Of a stretch of DNA of 40,032 bases, positions 14,896-23,466 are shown piece by piece. A program made the translations under genes and the position numbers. The notes under the pieces were generated by a model, which saw only the letters and a program-made list of their open reading frames with translations, had not been told where the DNA came from and ran no database searches. This stretch comes from Deltaproteobacteria bacterium. Its GTDB lineage: Bacteria; Myxococcota_A; Polyangia; Haliangiales; Haliangiaceae. The stretch's first letter is position 1. Each line of letters begins with the position of its first letter. The stretch covers positions 1-40,032 of the forward strand of contig JANXOM010000272.1 in the NCBI GenBank assembly GCA_025353585.1. The letters run 5' to 3'.

Positions 14896-14918
14896 GGCCG
14901 AAGCTTATAGTCCGCCCC

Positions 14919-15440
14919 ATGGCAGAGCACCATGCCTCGATCGCCTGGACGACCGCCGCGACGGCGGAGGACTTCGCCCGGGGGAAATACTCGCGCGAGC
15001 ACACCTGGGCCTTCGACGGCGGGATCACGGTGCAGGCGTCCTCCGCGCCGTCCGTGGTGCCGCGGCCGTGGTCGAACCCGGCGAACGTGGATCCCGAGGA
15101 GGCGTTCGTCGCGGCGATCGCGAGCTGCCACATGCTCTCGTTCCTGTACGTGGCGATGAAGGCGGGCTTCGTCGTGGAGGCGTACATCGATGACGCGGTC
15201 GGCGTGATGGCGAAGAACGCGCACGGCGTCGCGTGGGTCAGCCGCGTCACGCTCGCGCCCGTGATCCGGTTCGCGGGCTCGCCCCCGCCGGCGGCGGAGC
15301 TCGCCGCGCTGCACCACGAGGCCCACGAGCAGTGCTTCATCGCGCAGTCGGTGAAGACCGAGATCGTCGTCGGCGAGCCGCGGCCCGATCAGGACACCAG
15401 CCGCAGCACCACGGTCGGGCACCGCTCGCCCAGCTCGTAG
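14919..15440 (+). CDS. OsmC family protein
   Basis: A 173-residue OsmC-like protein with the two redox Cys: Cys70 in 'EEAFVAAIASCHMLSFLYVA' and Cys139 in 'AHEQCFIAQSVKTEI'. The fold normally ends near 'SVKTEIVVGEP'. The last 20 residues are low-complexity and lie antisense to the end of the next, convergent methyltransferase gene (overlap 15389-15440), so they were probably gained by loss of an earlier stop. It is likely a peroxidase acting on organic hydroperoxides in the cytoplasm. It is only distantly similar to the OsmC protein at 5916-6308. Confidence 0.87.
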   Translation: MAEHHASIAWTTAATAEDFARGKYSREHTWAFDGGITVQASSAPSVVPRPWSNPANVDPEEAFVAAIASCHMLSFLYVAMKAGFVVEAYIDDAVGVMAKNAHGVAWVSRVTLAPVIRFAGSPPPAAELAALHHEAHEQCFIAQSVKTEIVVGEPRPDQDTSRSTTVGHRSPSS

Positions 15441-16177
15441 CCGGGGACGTGGGCCGCGGCGAGCTCGAAGTGCGGCGCGAGGGCGGCGAGGACCGTCGCA
15501 CGGGGCGGGAACGAGTAGACGAGCTCGGAGCCGCGATAGGCGTCGATCGTGGCGATCGCGGCGGGTGACCAGCCGGTCGCGGCGGCGAGCGCGGCCCGGT
15601 CCGGCGCGAGCTCGTCGAACGCGCGTGCGATCGCGGCAACCGCCACGTCCCCGCCGGCCGCGAGGGCCATCGCGAGCCGCCACTTGAACGCGTGGAAGCT
15701 CCCCGGGGACGGCGCGGCGGCGAGCGCGGCCACGGTCTTGCGGACGTCGGGGGCCGTGAACAGCCGCAGCACGAGCTCGCCGCCGGGCGCGAGCACGCGC
15801 GCGAGCTCGCGCGCGACCTGGCCATAGTCCGCGGAGGCCAGCACCGAGAGCGCGCCATCGCCGACCACGACATCGGCGGTCGCGGCGGCGCAAGGCAGCG
15901 CGCGCCAGTCGGCCCGGACGCAGGTCGTGTGTGGCGGTCGATGCGCCGCGATCATCGCCGCGGAGCGGTCGACGGCGGTGATCGCGCTGCCCGTCGGCCA
16001 CGGCAAGCCCACCAGCTCCGGCGTGACGCCGAGCACGAGGGCGCGCACGGGGCCGCGCGTGGTCACGCGGGCCGACACCGACGCGATGTCCTCGGCGGCC
16101 GGCCGCAGCGGCGGCCCGACGCGCGCCCACTGCTCCGCGTGGCGCGGCCAGTGATCTCCGCGTGCGTTCGTCGTCAC
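15389..16177 (-). CDS. SAM-dependent methyltransferase (class I)
   Basis: A 262-residue protein with a class I methyltransferase fold. Motif I is the variant 'ALVLGVTPELVGL' (about 46-58), followed by 'ITAVDRS' with the acidic end of strand 2. Motif IV is 'ADVVVGDGALSVL', then 'VLAPGGELVLRLF'. The C-terminal part (about 150-262) is partly helical and may bind substrate. The substrate is not deducible. It overlaps the convergent OsmC gene by 52 bp and is divergent from a lipoprotein gene (36-bp gap). Confidence 0.78.
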   Translation of the reverse strand: MTTNARGDHWPRHAEQWARVGPPLRPAAEDIASVSARVTTRGPVRALVLGVTPELVGLPWPTGSAITAVDRSAAMIAAHRPPHTTCVRADWRALPCAAATADVVVGDGALSVLASADYGQVARELARVLAPGGELVLRLFTAPDVRKTVAALAAAPSPGSFHAFKWRLAMALAAGGDVAVAAIARAFDELAPDRAALAAATGWSPAAIATIDAYRGSELVYSFPPRATVLAALAPHFELAAAHVPGYELGERCPTVVLRLVS

Positions 16178-16213
16178 GGCCGGCGCTCGTCGGTGTTATC
16201 GTGGCTCCGGCGC

Positions 16214-17953
16214 ATGCGACGGTCTTCGTCTATCACGGGTGGCCTGGTTCCGGCCTTGATGGCCGTGCTCGGAGCCTGTAGCGACGCGCCGGTTTGCCAC
16301 ACGAGCGAGCTCGCCTGCGCGAGCGTGTGCATTGCGCCCGCGTCGGATGATGCGAACTGCGGCGCGTGCGGGAACGTCTGCGCCGCGGGCTCCACGTGCC
16401 AGGCCGGCGTCTGCACGGTGGTCACGCCCGCGTGCGCCGCGCCGATGCTCCAGTGCGGCGCGGACTGCATCGATCCGCAGGTCACGGCGGATCACTGTGG
16501 CGACTGTGTAACCGTCTGCAGCGCGACGGCCGAGTGCGTCGCCGGGGCGTGCGATGGTTCGCTCGCGCTGATCCAGACGAGCCTGTCCACCATGCCCGCG
16601 GCGCGTGATCTCTATGCGCTGCAGGACGGTACGCTCGACCTGACGAAGCTCGACGCGGCGACCTTCGTCACGGATCGCGTCGTCGATCACGCGCTCCTGC
16701 CGGACGGGCGCGTCGTGATCGTCGGCGCGCTCGAGACCGAGGGCGTCGTCGAGCTCTACGTCACGTCCCCGCGGGGCGGCGCGCCGACGAAGCTGTCGCC
16801 CGCGCTCGCCGCCGCCTCGAACGTCTTCCCGGGCATCGTCGTCAGCCGCGATGGCTCGGCGATCTTGTTCCGCAGCGACCTCGAGACGCCGGGCATCGCC
16901 GAGCTCTATGTCGTCCACGTCGCCGCGCCGGGCGTGATCACGAAGGTCAACGGCGCGCTCGCGGCCACCGGTCAGGTCTCGCGCGTATTCGCGCTGTCGG
17001 CCGACGGCCATCGCGCGGCGTACGTCGCCGACGAGGACACGGCGGGTCTCGAGGAGGCGTACACGGTCGACCTCACCGCCGCGGCGCCGGCGGCGGTGAA
17101 GCTGAACCCCGCGATCACGCAGAGCGTGTTCGACCTCGCCCTGACGGCCGATGGTACGCAGGTCGTGTACCGCGCGCCGGACGCGACGTCGGGCGCCGCG
17201 CGGCTGAGCGAGGTCGACGTGGCCACGCCGGGCGTCGCGAACGTGATCACCAACGCCGATGGCGGCGAGGGGTTTGTCAGCGACTACCGGCTCTCGTCCG
17301 ATGGCGCGGTCGTCTACACCGGCTCCGTCAACCAGCTCCAGCAGCAGCTCTGGCGCGCGCCCCTCGCCCCGCCGTACGCCGCGACGCTGCTCGTTCCGTT
17401 TGACAGCACGAACCAGCGGTTCGTGCGGGAGCTCGTCGTCTCGGCAGACGGCGCGCAGATCTTCTTCCGCCAGGGGCAGGCGCTGTTCCGCGTGCCGGTG
17501 GCCGCGCCGCGCACGCCGGTGAAGCTGTCGCTGGCGACGGACTCCGTTCAGGACCTCACGACGGACTTCGCGCTCGCGGCCAACGAGAAGACGCTCGCGT
17601 TCCGGGCCGGCGCTGACGGGGCGGAGGGTGGCTTCGCGCCGACGGCGGGGACCACCGCGCCGACCGCGCCCCACGTGATCGCGCCGGCGCTGTACGTGCT
17701 CGATCTGACGAGCGCCAGCGCGGTGCCGGTCCTGGTCTCGCCGCCGCTCGCCGCCGGTCACCAGGGCATCTCGGACGGATACGTCGTGCTGCCGGATGGC
17801 CGCGTGCTCTACCGCGCCGACGAGGACACGCTCGACGTCATCGACGCATACCTGGTCTCGACCGCGGCGGCGGGCGCCCCGAGGAAGGTCAGCCCGGCGC
17901 TCGGCGGCGCCGCGGACGCCGATCAGGTCTCACGGCTGACGGCGTATCCGTAG
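16214..17953 (+). CDS. Cys-rich, beta-propeller-like lipoprotein
   Basis: A 579-residue lipoprotein starting at ATG 16214: signal peptide with lipobox 'VLGAC' (Cys22). Residues about 27-115 hold two Cys-rich modules of the 'DDANCGACGNVCAAGSTC' type that are common in myxobacterial surface proteins. The rest is made of repeated blades like those of TolB/WD40-like propellers, e.g. 'VVSRDGSAILFRSD', 'ALSADGHRAAYVAD', 'ALTADGTQVVYRAP', 'RLSSDGAVVYTGS' and 'VVSADGAQIFFRQG', spaced about 45-60 residues apart. It is probably anchored in the outer membrane or periplasm and binds protein or carbohydrate. No enzyme motif is seen. Confidence 0.8.
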   Translation: MRRSSSITGGLVPALMAVLGACSDAPVCHTSELACASVCIAPASDDANCGACGNVCAAGSTCQAGVCTVVTPACAAPMLQCGADCIDPQVTADHCGDCVTVCSATAECVAGACDGSLALIQTSLSTMPAARDLYALQDGTLDLTKLDAATFVTDRVVDHALLPDGRVVIVGALETEGVVELYVTSPRGGAPTKLSPALAAASNVFPGIVVSRDGSAILFRSDLETPGIAELYVVHVAAPGVITKVNGALAATGQVSRVFALSADGHRAAYVADEDTAGLEEAYTVDLTAAAPAAVKLNPAITQSVFDLALTADGTQVVYRAPDATSGAARLSEVDVATPGVANVITNADGGEGFVSDYRLSSDGAVVYTGSVNQLQQQLWRAPLAPPYAATLLVPFDSTNQRFVRELVVSADGAQIFFRQGQALFRVPVAAPRTPVKLSLATDSVQDLTTDFALAANEKTLAFRAGADGAEGGFAPTAGTTAPTAPHVIAPALYVLDLTSASAVPVLVSPPLAAGHQGISDGYVVLPDGRVLYRADEDTLDVIDAYLVSTAAAGAPRKVSPALGGAADADQVSRLTAYP

Positions 17954-17965
17954 CGGCGTGCCGCG

Positions 17966-19351
17966 ATGGCCAGGTCGGTGATCCCGCGGTCGGCGATGGT
18001 GGGCGTCGTGTGGCCCGCCCTGCCGGATCCGGCCGGCGCGCAGCTACTCGCGCTCCTGTGGCAGCTCGACGCGAGCCAGTGGTGGTCGGCGGACGAGCTC
18101 ACGCGGCAGCAGGACCGCCAGCTCGCGGGGCTGCTCGCGCACGCGGCGACCACGGTCGCGCACTACGAGGCAGCGTTCGCGGCGGCGGGCTGGGCCGTCG
18201 GCGACCCGTTCGAGCGGCTGCCGCTGCTCACGCGGCGCGCGCTCCTCGACGCGGGGCCGCGCCTCGCGAGCCGGCGCTATCCGGCGGCGCACGGTAGGCT
18301 CGAGGAGCTGGCGACGTCGCGGACGTCAGGCGAGCCGGTGCGCGTGCGAGCGAGCGAGGTGCTGTCGACGATCTGGAGCGCGCTGACGGTGCGCGACCAC
18401 CTGTGGCACCGGCGCGATCTGTCGGCCCGGCTCGCCGCGATCCGGTACGTCGAGGAGGGCGCGCGGCCGCCGGAGGGCGCGCGGGGGGCGGGCTGGGGGC
18501 CGGCGACGGCAGTGCTGGCGCCGGACGCGCCGCTGTCGCTGCTGAACGTGGTGGCGACGACGGACGAGCAGATCGCGTGGCTCGTGCGCGAGGAACCGGC
18601 GTACCTGCTGACCTATCCGTCCATCCTCGAGGGCCTGCTGCGACGGCTGGTCACGACGGGGCAGCGGCTCCCGAGCCTGCGCGAGGTGCGGACGATCAGC
18701 GAGACGGTCGCGCCGGAGACGCGCGCGCGGTGCCGCGAGGTGCTGGGCGTGGAGCTGGTGGACACGTACTCGGCGCAGGAGGTCGGGTACATCGCGCTCG
18801 AATGTCCGGATCGCGGACAGGGCGCGCCGCGGTACCACGTGATGGCGGAGCGGGTGCGCGTGGAGGTGCTCGCCGACGACGGGACGCCGTGCGCGCCGGG
18901 GCAGATCGGCCGCGTCGTGCTGACGGATCTGCACAACTTCGCGACGCCGGTGATCCGCTACGAGAACGGCGACTACGCCGAGGTCGGCGCGCCGTGCGAG
19001 TGCGGTCGCGGGCTGCCGGTGCTGGCGCGGGTCGTCGGCCGGCGGCGCGGGATGATCACCTACCCCGATGGGCGCACGACGTGGCCGCAGTTCGCGATCG
19101 CCTGCCGCCGCGCGACGACGTACCGCGAGCTGCAGATCGTGCAGGAGAGCCCGACCGCGCTCCGGCTGCGCGTGGTGCCCGATCCCGCCTCGCCGATCGG
19201 CGACGCCGAGCGCGCGGCCCTCGTGGCCGCGCTCCACGGCTCGCTGGGCTACCCGTTCGCCATCCTCGTCGAGGTCGTGGCGGAGCTCGCCCGCTCGCCG
19301 GCGGGCAAGCTGGAGGAGTTCGTGTCGCTGGTGACCCCGTCGGAAGCTTGA
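17966..19351 (+). CDS. Phenylacetate-CoA ligase (PaaK)-like adenylating enzyme
   Basis: A 461-residue member of the AMP-forming PaaK/CapK group. The order is right: helical N-terminus, P-loop region 'TSRTSGEPV' (117-125), 'SETVAPETRARC', 'DTYSAQEVGYIALECP' (the adenine-binding A5 motif), 'GRVVLTDLHNFATPVIRYE' and 'CGRGLPVL...GRRRG'. It ends with a C-terminal mobile domain ('SPAGKLEEFVS', with the catalytic Lys). The P-loop lacks the usual first Gly (SSGTTG becomes TSRTSG). It activates an aromatic or other carboxylate as an acyl-AMP; the substrate is unknown. It lies 12 bp after the lipoprotein gene. Start choice (17966 or 17996) is uncertain. Confidence 0.8.
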   Translation: MARSVIPRSAMVGVVWPALPDPAGAQLLALLWQLDASQWWSADELTRQQDRQLAGLLAHAATTVAHYEAAFAAAGWAVGDPFERLPLLTRRALLDAGPRLASRRYPAAHGRLEELATSRTSGEPVRVRASEVLSTIWSALTVRDHLWHRRDLSARLAAIRYVEEGARPPEGARGAGWGPATAVLAPDAPLSLLNVVATTDEQIAWLVREEPAYLLTYPSILEGLLRRLVTTGQRLPSLREVRTISETVAPETRARCREVLGVELVDTYSAQEVGYIALECPDRGQGAPRYHVMAERVRVEVLADDGTPCAPGQIGRVVLTDLHNFATPVIRYENGDYAEVGAPCECGRGLPVLARVVGRRRGMITYPDGRTTWPQFAIACRRATTYRELQIVQESPTALRLRVVPDPASPIGDAERAALVAALHGSLGYPFAILVEVVAELARSPAGKLEEFVSLVTPSEA

Positions 19352-19446
19352 CCGCCAAGCCGCCGCAGACGCCAAGACAGGAGGGGTCCGATCACCTCTT
19401 CCTCGGCGTGTATCTGGGCGTCCCCGGCGGCTTACCGGTCGAACTT

Positions 19447-19465
19447 GGTTAGTCCTGGTTAGTCC
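19447..19465. repeat. Short direct repeat between PaaK-like and citrate synthase genes
   Basis: GGTTAGTCC occurs twice, separated by one T, in the 138-bp gap between the convergent PaaK-like and citrate synthase genes. The gap also holds the CGCCAAG-type repeat at 19352-19364. No strong hairpin terminator was seen here. Confidence 0.3.
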
Positions 19466-19489
19466 CGGTCGATCCGGGTGCGCGAACCT

Positions 19490-20692
19490 TTACTCCCCGA
19501 CGTAGATCGCCCGGGCGCGGAAGCGCAGCGGCTCCTCGGCGTACTCCTCGAGGGCGTGGGCCATCCAGCCGGCGGTGCGGCCGATGGCGAAGATGGCCTC
19601 GGTGGCGCCGACCGGCATCTTGGCCGCGAACGCGAGCGCGGCGAGCGCGAAGTCGACGTTCGGGGCGGTGGCGGCGAGGCGGGCGCCAGTCGTGGCCACC
19701 GCGGCGATGACCGCGAGATCGCGGCGGGGCGCGTGGGCGTGCAGGCGCGCGAGCAGCGCCGTCGCGCGCGGGTCCTGGTCACGGTAGACGGGGTGGCCGA
19801 AGCCGTGGAGGCGGCCGGCCGCGAGGGCGCGGGCGAGGGCGGGCTCGGCGCCGGTGACGGCCGCGTCGAGGAGGACGCGATGGACGGCGAGCGCGGCGCC
19901 GCCGTGCAGCGGGCCGTGCAGCGCGCCGAGGCCGGCGAGCACGACCGCGAACGGGTTCGCGCGGCACGACGCGGCGACGCGCACGGCCATCGTGGACGTG
20001 GCGAGCTCGTGGTCGGCGAGCAGGACGAGCGCGGCATCGAGGAGCTGCGTGCGCGGGCGGGTCGGCGCGAGCGGCGAGAGGCGCGGCCAGAGACGCGCAG
20101 CGAGGGCGGCGGGCTCCACGGCATGATCCTGCTGCACCGGCAGCGCGGCGACGAACGCCATGCAGAGCAGACGCGCGTGGGCGAGCGCGGTCGGCGGGCG
20201 CAAGTCGTCGCGCAACGGGACGCGCGGGGCGAGCGCGGCGGCGACCACGGCGAAGCGGTCGAGCGGCGTCGCGGCGGCGGCGAGGGCGTGGCGCGCTGCC
20301 CGGAGGGTGTCAGCGTACGCCGTCGGCTCGGGCCAGGTGATCGGGTGCGCGGGGAGCGCGCCCGTCCACAACAGCTCCGCGACGCGCTCGAACGACGCGG
20401 TCTCGGCGAGCGCGCTCGCGTCGTGGCCGCGATAGGCGAGGCCGCCCGCGTCGATGCGCGTGATCGCGGTGGCGAGCGAGACGTCGACGCCGCCGCGGCG
20501 CGTGGCCTCGCGGCGCGGGCGGCCGCGGCGGGCGAGCTGGTCGACCTCGCCCGGGTCGAAGCGGCTGGTGCGGCCATCGGCCGCGAGCGAGCGCTGCAAG
20601 ATGCCGCGGCTGACGTACGCGTAGATCGTGGCCGGCAGGACGCCCAGGCGGAGCGCGACCTGCCCGGTCGTGAGGAGGTTGCGCATGATCAA
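19490..20692 (-). CDS. Citrate synthase family enzyme with N-terminal HTH domain
   Basis: A 400-residue protein. Residues about 5-55 are a MerR/excisionase-type helix-turn-helix ('LLTTGQVALRLGVLPATIYA...RFDPGEVDQLARRG'). Residues about 68-400 form a citrate synthase fold with the active-site residues in place: His228 ('ADHEL'), His263 ('HGPLHGG'), His300 ('GFGHPVYR') and Asp347 ('NVDFALA'). It condenses an acyl-CoA with oxaloacetate; citrate versus methylcitrate synthase cannot be told. HTH-citrate synthase fusions exist in other bacteria and may bind DNA or use the domain structurally. It is divergent from a CoA-transferase, with an A/T-rich dyad between. Confidence 0.88.
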   Translation of the reverse strand: MIMRNLLTTGQVALRLGVLPATIYAYVSRGILQRSLAADGRTSRFDPGEVDQLARRGRPRREATRRGGVDVSLATAITRIDAGGLAYRGHDASALAETASFERVAELLWTGALPAHPITWPEPTAYADTLRAARHALAAAATPLDRFAVVAAALAPRVPLRDDLRPPTALAHARLLCMAFVAALPVQQDHAVEPAALAARLWPRLSPLAPTRPRTQLLDAALVLLADHELATSTMAVRVAASCRANPFAVVLAGLGALHGPLHGGAALAVHRVLLDAAVTGAEPALARALAAGRLHGFGHPVYRDQDPRATALLARLHAHAPRRDLAVIAAVATTGARLAATAPNVDFALAALAFAAKMPVGATEAIFAIGRTAGWMAHALEEYAEEPLRFRARAIYVGE

Positions 20693-20697
20693 CGTGG

Positions 20698-20711
20698 ATA
20701 TTAATCAATAT
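20698..20711. promoter_or_regulatory. A/T-rich imperfect palindrome between divergent genes
   Basis: ATATTAATCAATAT, an imperfect palindrome (only the central pairs differ), sits in the 50-bp gap between the HTH-citrate synthase and the CoA-transferase. It is 13 A/T out of 14 in a genome of about 70 % GC. It is a good candidate for a shared operator or promoter, possibly recognised by the HTH domain of the citrate synthase itself (inference). Confidence 0.45.
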
Positions 20712-20742
20712 TGACGATGGCGGCGGCGGGTTTCACGGTGAC

Positions 20743-22161
20743 GTGATGACGCATGACCTCGTGGAGACGATGTGGACGGCCCTCGACCCACCGGGCGCGC
20801 GAACGCGCCTGCTCCCGCCGTGCGCGGTGACCGGCCCGCCGGGCGGGCTGGCGGCGGTGTACGCGGTCGATGCATTCGCGACCGCGTGCGTGACCCTCGC
20901 GACGGCGGCGATCGCCGAGCTCGTCGCCGTGCGCGAGGGGAGGCGCGCGCGCGAAGTGCGCGTGGACCGGCAGCACGCGGCGGTGGCGTTCCGCAGCGAG
21001 CGGTTCCAGGAGCCCGTGGGCGGGGAGCAGCCCCCGATCTGGGGTCCGATCGCGGGGGACTACCGCACGGCGGACGGCTGGATCCGGATCCACACGAACT
21101 ACCGCGACCACCGCGCCGCGGCGCTCGCCGCCCTCGGTGACCCGGAGCCCACGCGGGCGGCCGTAGCGCGCGTGGTGGCGACGCGCGCCGGCGAGGAGCT
21201 CGAGGCCGCGATCGTCGCCGCGGGTGGCGCGGCGGCGCTGATGCGCACGGGCGCGGCGTGGGCCGCTCATCCGCAGGGCCAGGCCGTGGCGGCGGAGCCG
21301 CTGTTCGCCACGGACGTCACCCGGGCCGGGGCCGCCGGCGCGCTGGCGGACCCGCCCGCAGGGATCACGGGCGCCCGACCGCGCGGCCCCGGGCTCGCCG
21401 GCGTGCGGGTGCTCGATCTGACGCGCGTGATCGCCGGCCCCGTCTGCACGCGCGTCCTCGCCGCGTACGGGGCGGACGTCCTGCGCATCGATCCACCCGG
21501 CTTCGCCGAGGTCCCCGCGCTCCTCGGCGAGACGACGGGCGGCAAGCGCCGCGCCGCGCTCGATCTGAAGAGCGCCGCCGGCCGACAGACCTTCGAGGCG
21601 CTCGTCGCTGACGCGGACGTCCTCGTCTGCGCCTACCGCGGCCCGGCGCTCGACCGCCTCGGCCTCGGCGAGGGCCGCCTGCGCACCCTGGCGCCGGGCC
21701 TCGCGATCCTCCGCCTCGACGCCTACGGCTGGACTGGCCCGTGGCGCGAGCGGCGCGGGTTCGACAGCCTCGTGCAGATGAGCAGCGGCATCGCCGCGCG
21801 CACGCAGGCGGCGCTCGGCACCGACACGCCCGGCGCGCTCCCCGCGCAGGCCCTCGATCACGGCGCGGGCTACTTGCTCGCCGCCGCCACGGCGCGCGCC
21901 CTGACGCGCCGCCTCGAGCACGGCGGGGCGACCACGGTGCGCATGTCGCTCGCGCGCATCGCGCACCAGCTGACGTCGCTCGGCGAGACCGGCGACCCGC
22001 GCGCCCCGCAGGTCACGACCGGGGATCCATTCCGCGAGCGCGTGACCTCGAGCTTCGGCGACTTGCTCCGCGTCCGCTGCCCGGGCTCGCTCGCCGGCCT
22101 CGTGCCGCGCTGGACGCTCCCGCCCGGCCCCCTCGGCGTCGACGAGCCCATCTGGCTCTGA
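20743..22161 (+). CDS. Class III CoA-transferase (CaiB/BaiF family)
   Basis: A 472-residue protein starting at GTG 20743 (ATG follows at once, at 20746). The C-terminal two thirds match family III CoA-transferases: 'LAGVRVLDLTRVIAGPVCTR', 'YGADVLRIDPP', 'GKRRAALDLKS', 'ADVLVCAYRG', 'LRLDAYGWTGPW', 'GFDSLVQMSSGIA', and 'ALDHGAGYLLAAATARAL' bearing an Asp. The N-terminal part (about 1-215) has the 'GDYRTADGWIRIHTNYRDHR' block normally found at the centre of the family, so this looks like the circularly ordered, two-copy architecture. It moves CoA between carboxylic acids; partners are unknown. Divergence from citrate synthase suggests related acyl-CoA metabolism. Confidence 0.83.
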   Translation: MMTHDLVETMWTALDPPGARTRLLPPCAVTGPPGGLAAVYAVDAFATACVTLATAAIAELVAVREGRRAREVRVDRQHAAVAFRSERFQEPVGGEQPPIWGPIAGDYRTADGWIRIHTNYRDHRAAALAALGDPEPTRAAVARVVATRAGEELEAAIVAAGGAAALMRTGAAWAAHPQGQAVAAEPLFATDVTRAGAAGALADPPAGITGARPRGPGLAGVRVLDLTRVIAGPVCTRVLAAYGADVLRIDPPGFAEVPALLGETTGGKRRAALDLKSAAGRQTFEALVADADVLVCAYRGPALDRLGLGEGRLRTLAPGLAILRLDAYGWTGPWRERRGFDSLVQMSSGIAARTQAALGTDTPGALPAQALDHGAGYLLAAATARALTRRLEHGGATTVRMSLARIAHQLTSLGETGDPRAPQVTTGDPFRERVTSSFGDLLRVRCPGSLAGLVPRWTLPPGPLGVDEPIWL

Positions 22162-22165
22162 CGGT

Positions 22166-22318
22166 TCGTCTGACCGCGCCGGCCTCGATGCCGGCGCGCG
22201 CGACCGCCGCCTTGAGCCCGTGCGCGGTCAGCGGGATGTCGTGGGTCTGGTCGAGCGCCCCCCGCCGGGCCCGCGCGATTCCGGTCCGGCCATCCGCGAC
22301 GACGGCGACGTCTCTCGT
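22166..22318 (-). pseudogene. N-terminal fragment of a thiolase
   Basis: About 51 codons on the minus strand read 'RDVAVVADGRTGIARARRGA', then 'LDQTHDIPLTAHGLKAAVAR' and 'AGIEAGAV', the start of acetyl-CoA acyltransferases. The reading ends against the CoA-transferase stop, and the rest of the thiolase (about 340 residues, including the active-site Cys) is missing. There is no proper start codon. The remainder of 22319-22535 shows no recognisable gene except the palindrome at 22487-22504. It is a deletion remnant beside a CoA-transferase gene. Confidence 0.65.
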
Positions 22319-22486
22319 GTCGCGACGATCGCGCGGGCAGATCTGGCGCGCGGCGCGTTCCGGTGCACGGAGCCGGGACCGCGCACGGCTTCGTGCTCGA
22401 GCTCGACGACGCGGGCGCGCACTCGCTCCCGACCCGAGCTGGGTATGTTCTCCGCGAGCCCGGAGCGGGTGCGCCCGAGCGGTCTC

Positions 22487-22504
22487 CGTACCCACGTGGG
22501 TACG
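22487..22504. promoter_or_regulatory. 18-bp perfect palindrome upstream of the amidoligase operon
   Basis: CGTACCCACGTGGGTACG is self-complementary over 18 bp. It lies 52 bp before the GTG of the N-formylglutamate amidohydrolase-like gene, the first gene of the packed 10-kb run. The size and position suit a dimeric repressor/activator site. The regulator gene is not in the window as far as can be seen. Confidence 0.5.
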
Positions 22505-22556
22505 AAGTTGCTTCATCCGAGCGGCTGCGGGCCCGGTGCCGTGGGATCGTCCGCCG

Positions 22557-23435
22557 GTGCTCGCCTCGATCCCAGACGTCGTCGATGTTCACCTCGCCGG
22601 CCCCGGGGGCCCGCCCGATCTCGTCATCGAGATCCCCCACGGCGCCACACGCAGCGCCGACTATGCGCGCCTCGCCGCGCAGCTGACCTCGCCGCTGCCG
22701 GCCGGCCTCGCCGACTTCTTCCACGTCAACACCGACGCCGGCGCGCCCGAGCTCGGCGTCGCGATCGCGGCCGCCCTCGCGCTCCACGGCATCACCACCG
22801 CCGTCCTCCGCTGCCAGATCCCGCGCACCTTCATCGACTGCAACCGCCGGATGGACGCCTCGCCCGCGGACTTCCGCGCCGGCAAGGTCACGCCAGGCCT
22901 CATGCCCTGGATCACCTCGCCCGAGGATCGCGCCCTCCTGCGCGGCCTCTACGATCGGTACGTCGCCCTGACGCGCACGGCCATCAGCGGCCTCTCTCCG
23001 CGCGGCGCGATCCTCGCCCTCCACACGTACGCCCCGCGCGAGGTCGCCGTGGAGGTCGACGCCGACATCGTCACCAACCTCCGCGCGGCCTACGCACCCG
23101 CGACGTTCCCGACCTGGCCCCTCCGCCCCGAGCTCGACGTCATCTCCCGCGGCACCGACGGCACGGACCACGCCCCGGCCGAGGTCGTCGCCACCCTGCG
23201 CGCGGGCCTCGCCGCCACGGACCTGACCCTCGCCAACAGCGAGACCTATCCGCTGCACCCGAGCACGCTGGCGTGGGACCACGTCGTGGCCCACCCCGGC
23301 CGCGCCATCTGCATCGAGGTCCGCCGGGACCTGCTCGCCGATCCGTTCGAGCCCTTCGCGCAGATGGCGATCGGCGCGGCCAAGGTCGATCGCCTCGTTC
23401 CGGCGTTCGTCGGCGCCCTCCGCCGCTGGTTTTGA
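22557..23435 (+). CDS. N-formylglutamate amidohydrolase-like protein
   Basis: A 292-residue protein if started at GTG 22557; a GTG at 22536 in the same frame is an alternative. 'DLVIEIPHGATRSADYARLA' with the metal-binding His, 'FFHVNTDAGAPELG', 'FIDCNRRMD', 'ILALHTYAP' and the late 'NSETYPLHPSTLAWDHV' fit the N-formylglutamate amidohydrolase (FGase) family, Zn hydrolases of amide bonds on glutamate-like compounds. It is cytoplasmic. It heads a dense same-strand run and lies 31 bp before glgA. Since the run also encodes amide-forming ligases, it may trim or recycle an amide of their product rather than act in histidine breakdown; no hut genes are nearby. Confidence 0.75.
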   Translation: MLASIPDVVDVHLAGPGGPPDLVIEIPHGATRSADYARLAAQLTSPLPAGLADFFHVNTDAGAPELGVAIAAALALHGITTAVLRCQIPRTFIDCNRRMDASPADFRAGKVTPGLMPWITSPEDRALLRGLYDRYVALTRTAISGLSPRGAILALHTYAPREVAVEVDADIVTNLRAAYAPATFPTWPLRPELDVISRGTDGTDHAPAEVVATLRAGLAATDLTLANSETYPLHPSTLAWDHVVAHPGRAICIEVRRDLLADPFEPFAQMAIGAAKVDRLVPAFVGALRRWF

Positions 23436-23466
23436 GACGCACGCTTCTGCTAACCTTGCCGCGCTC

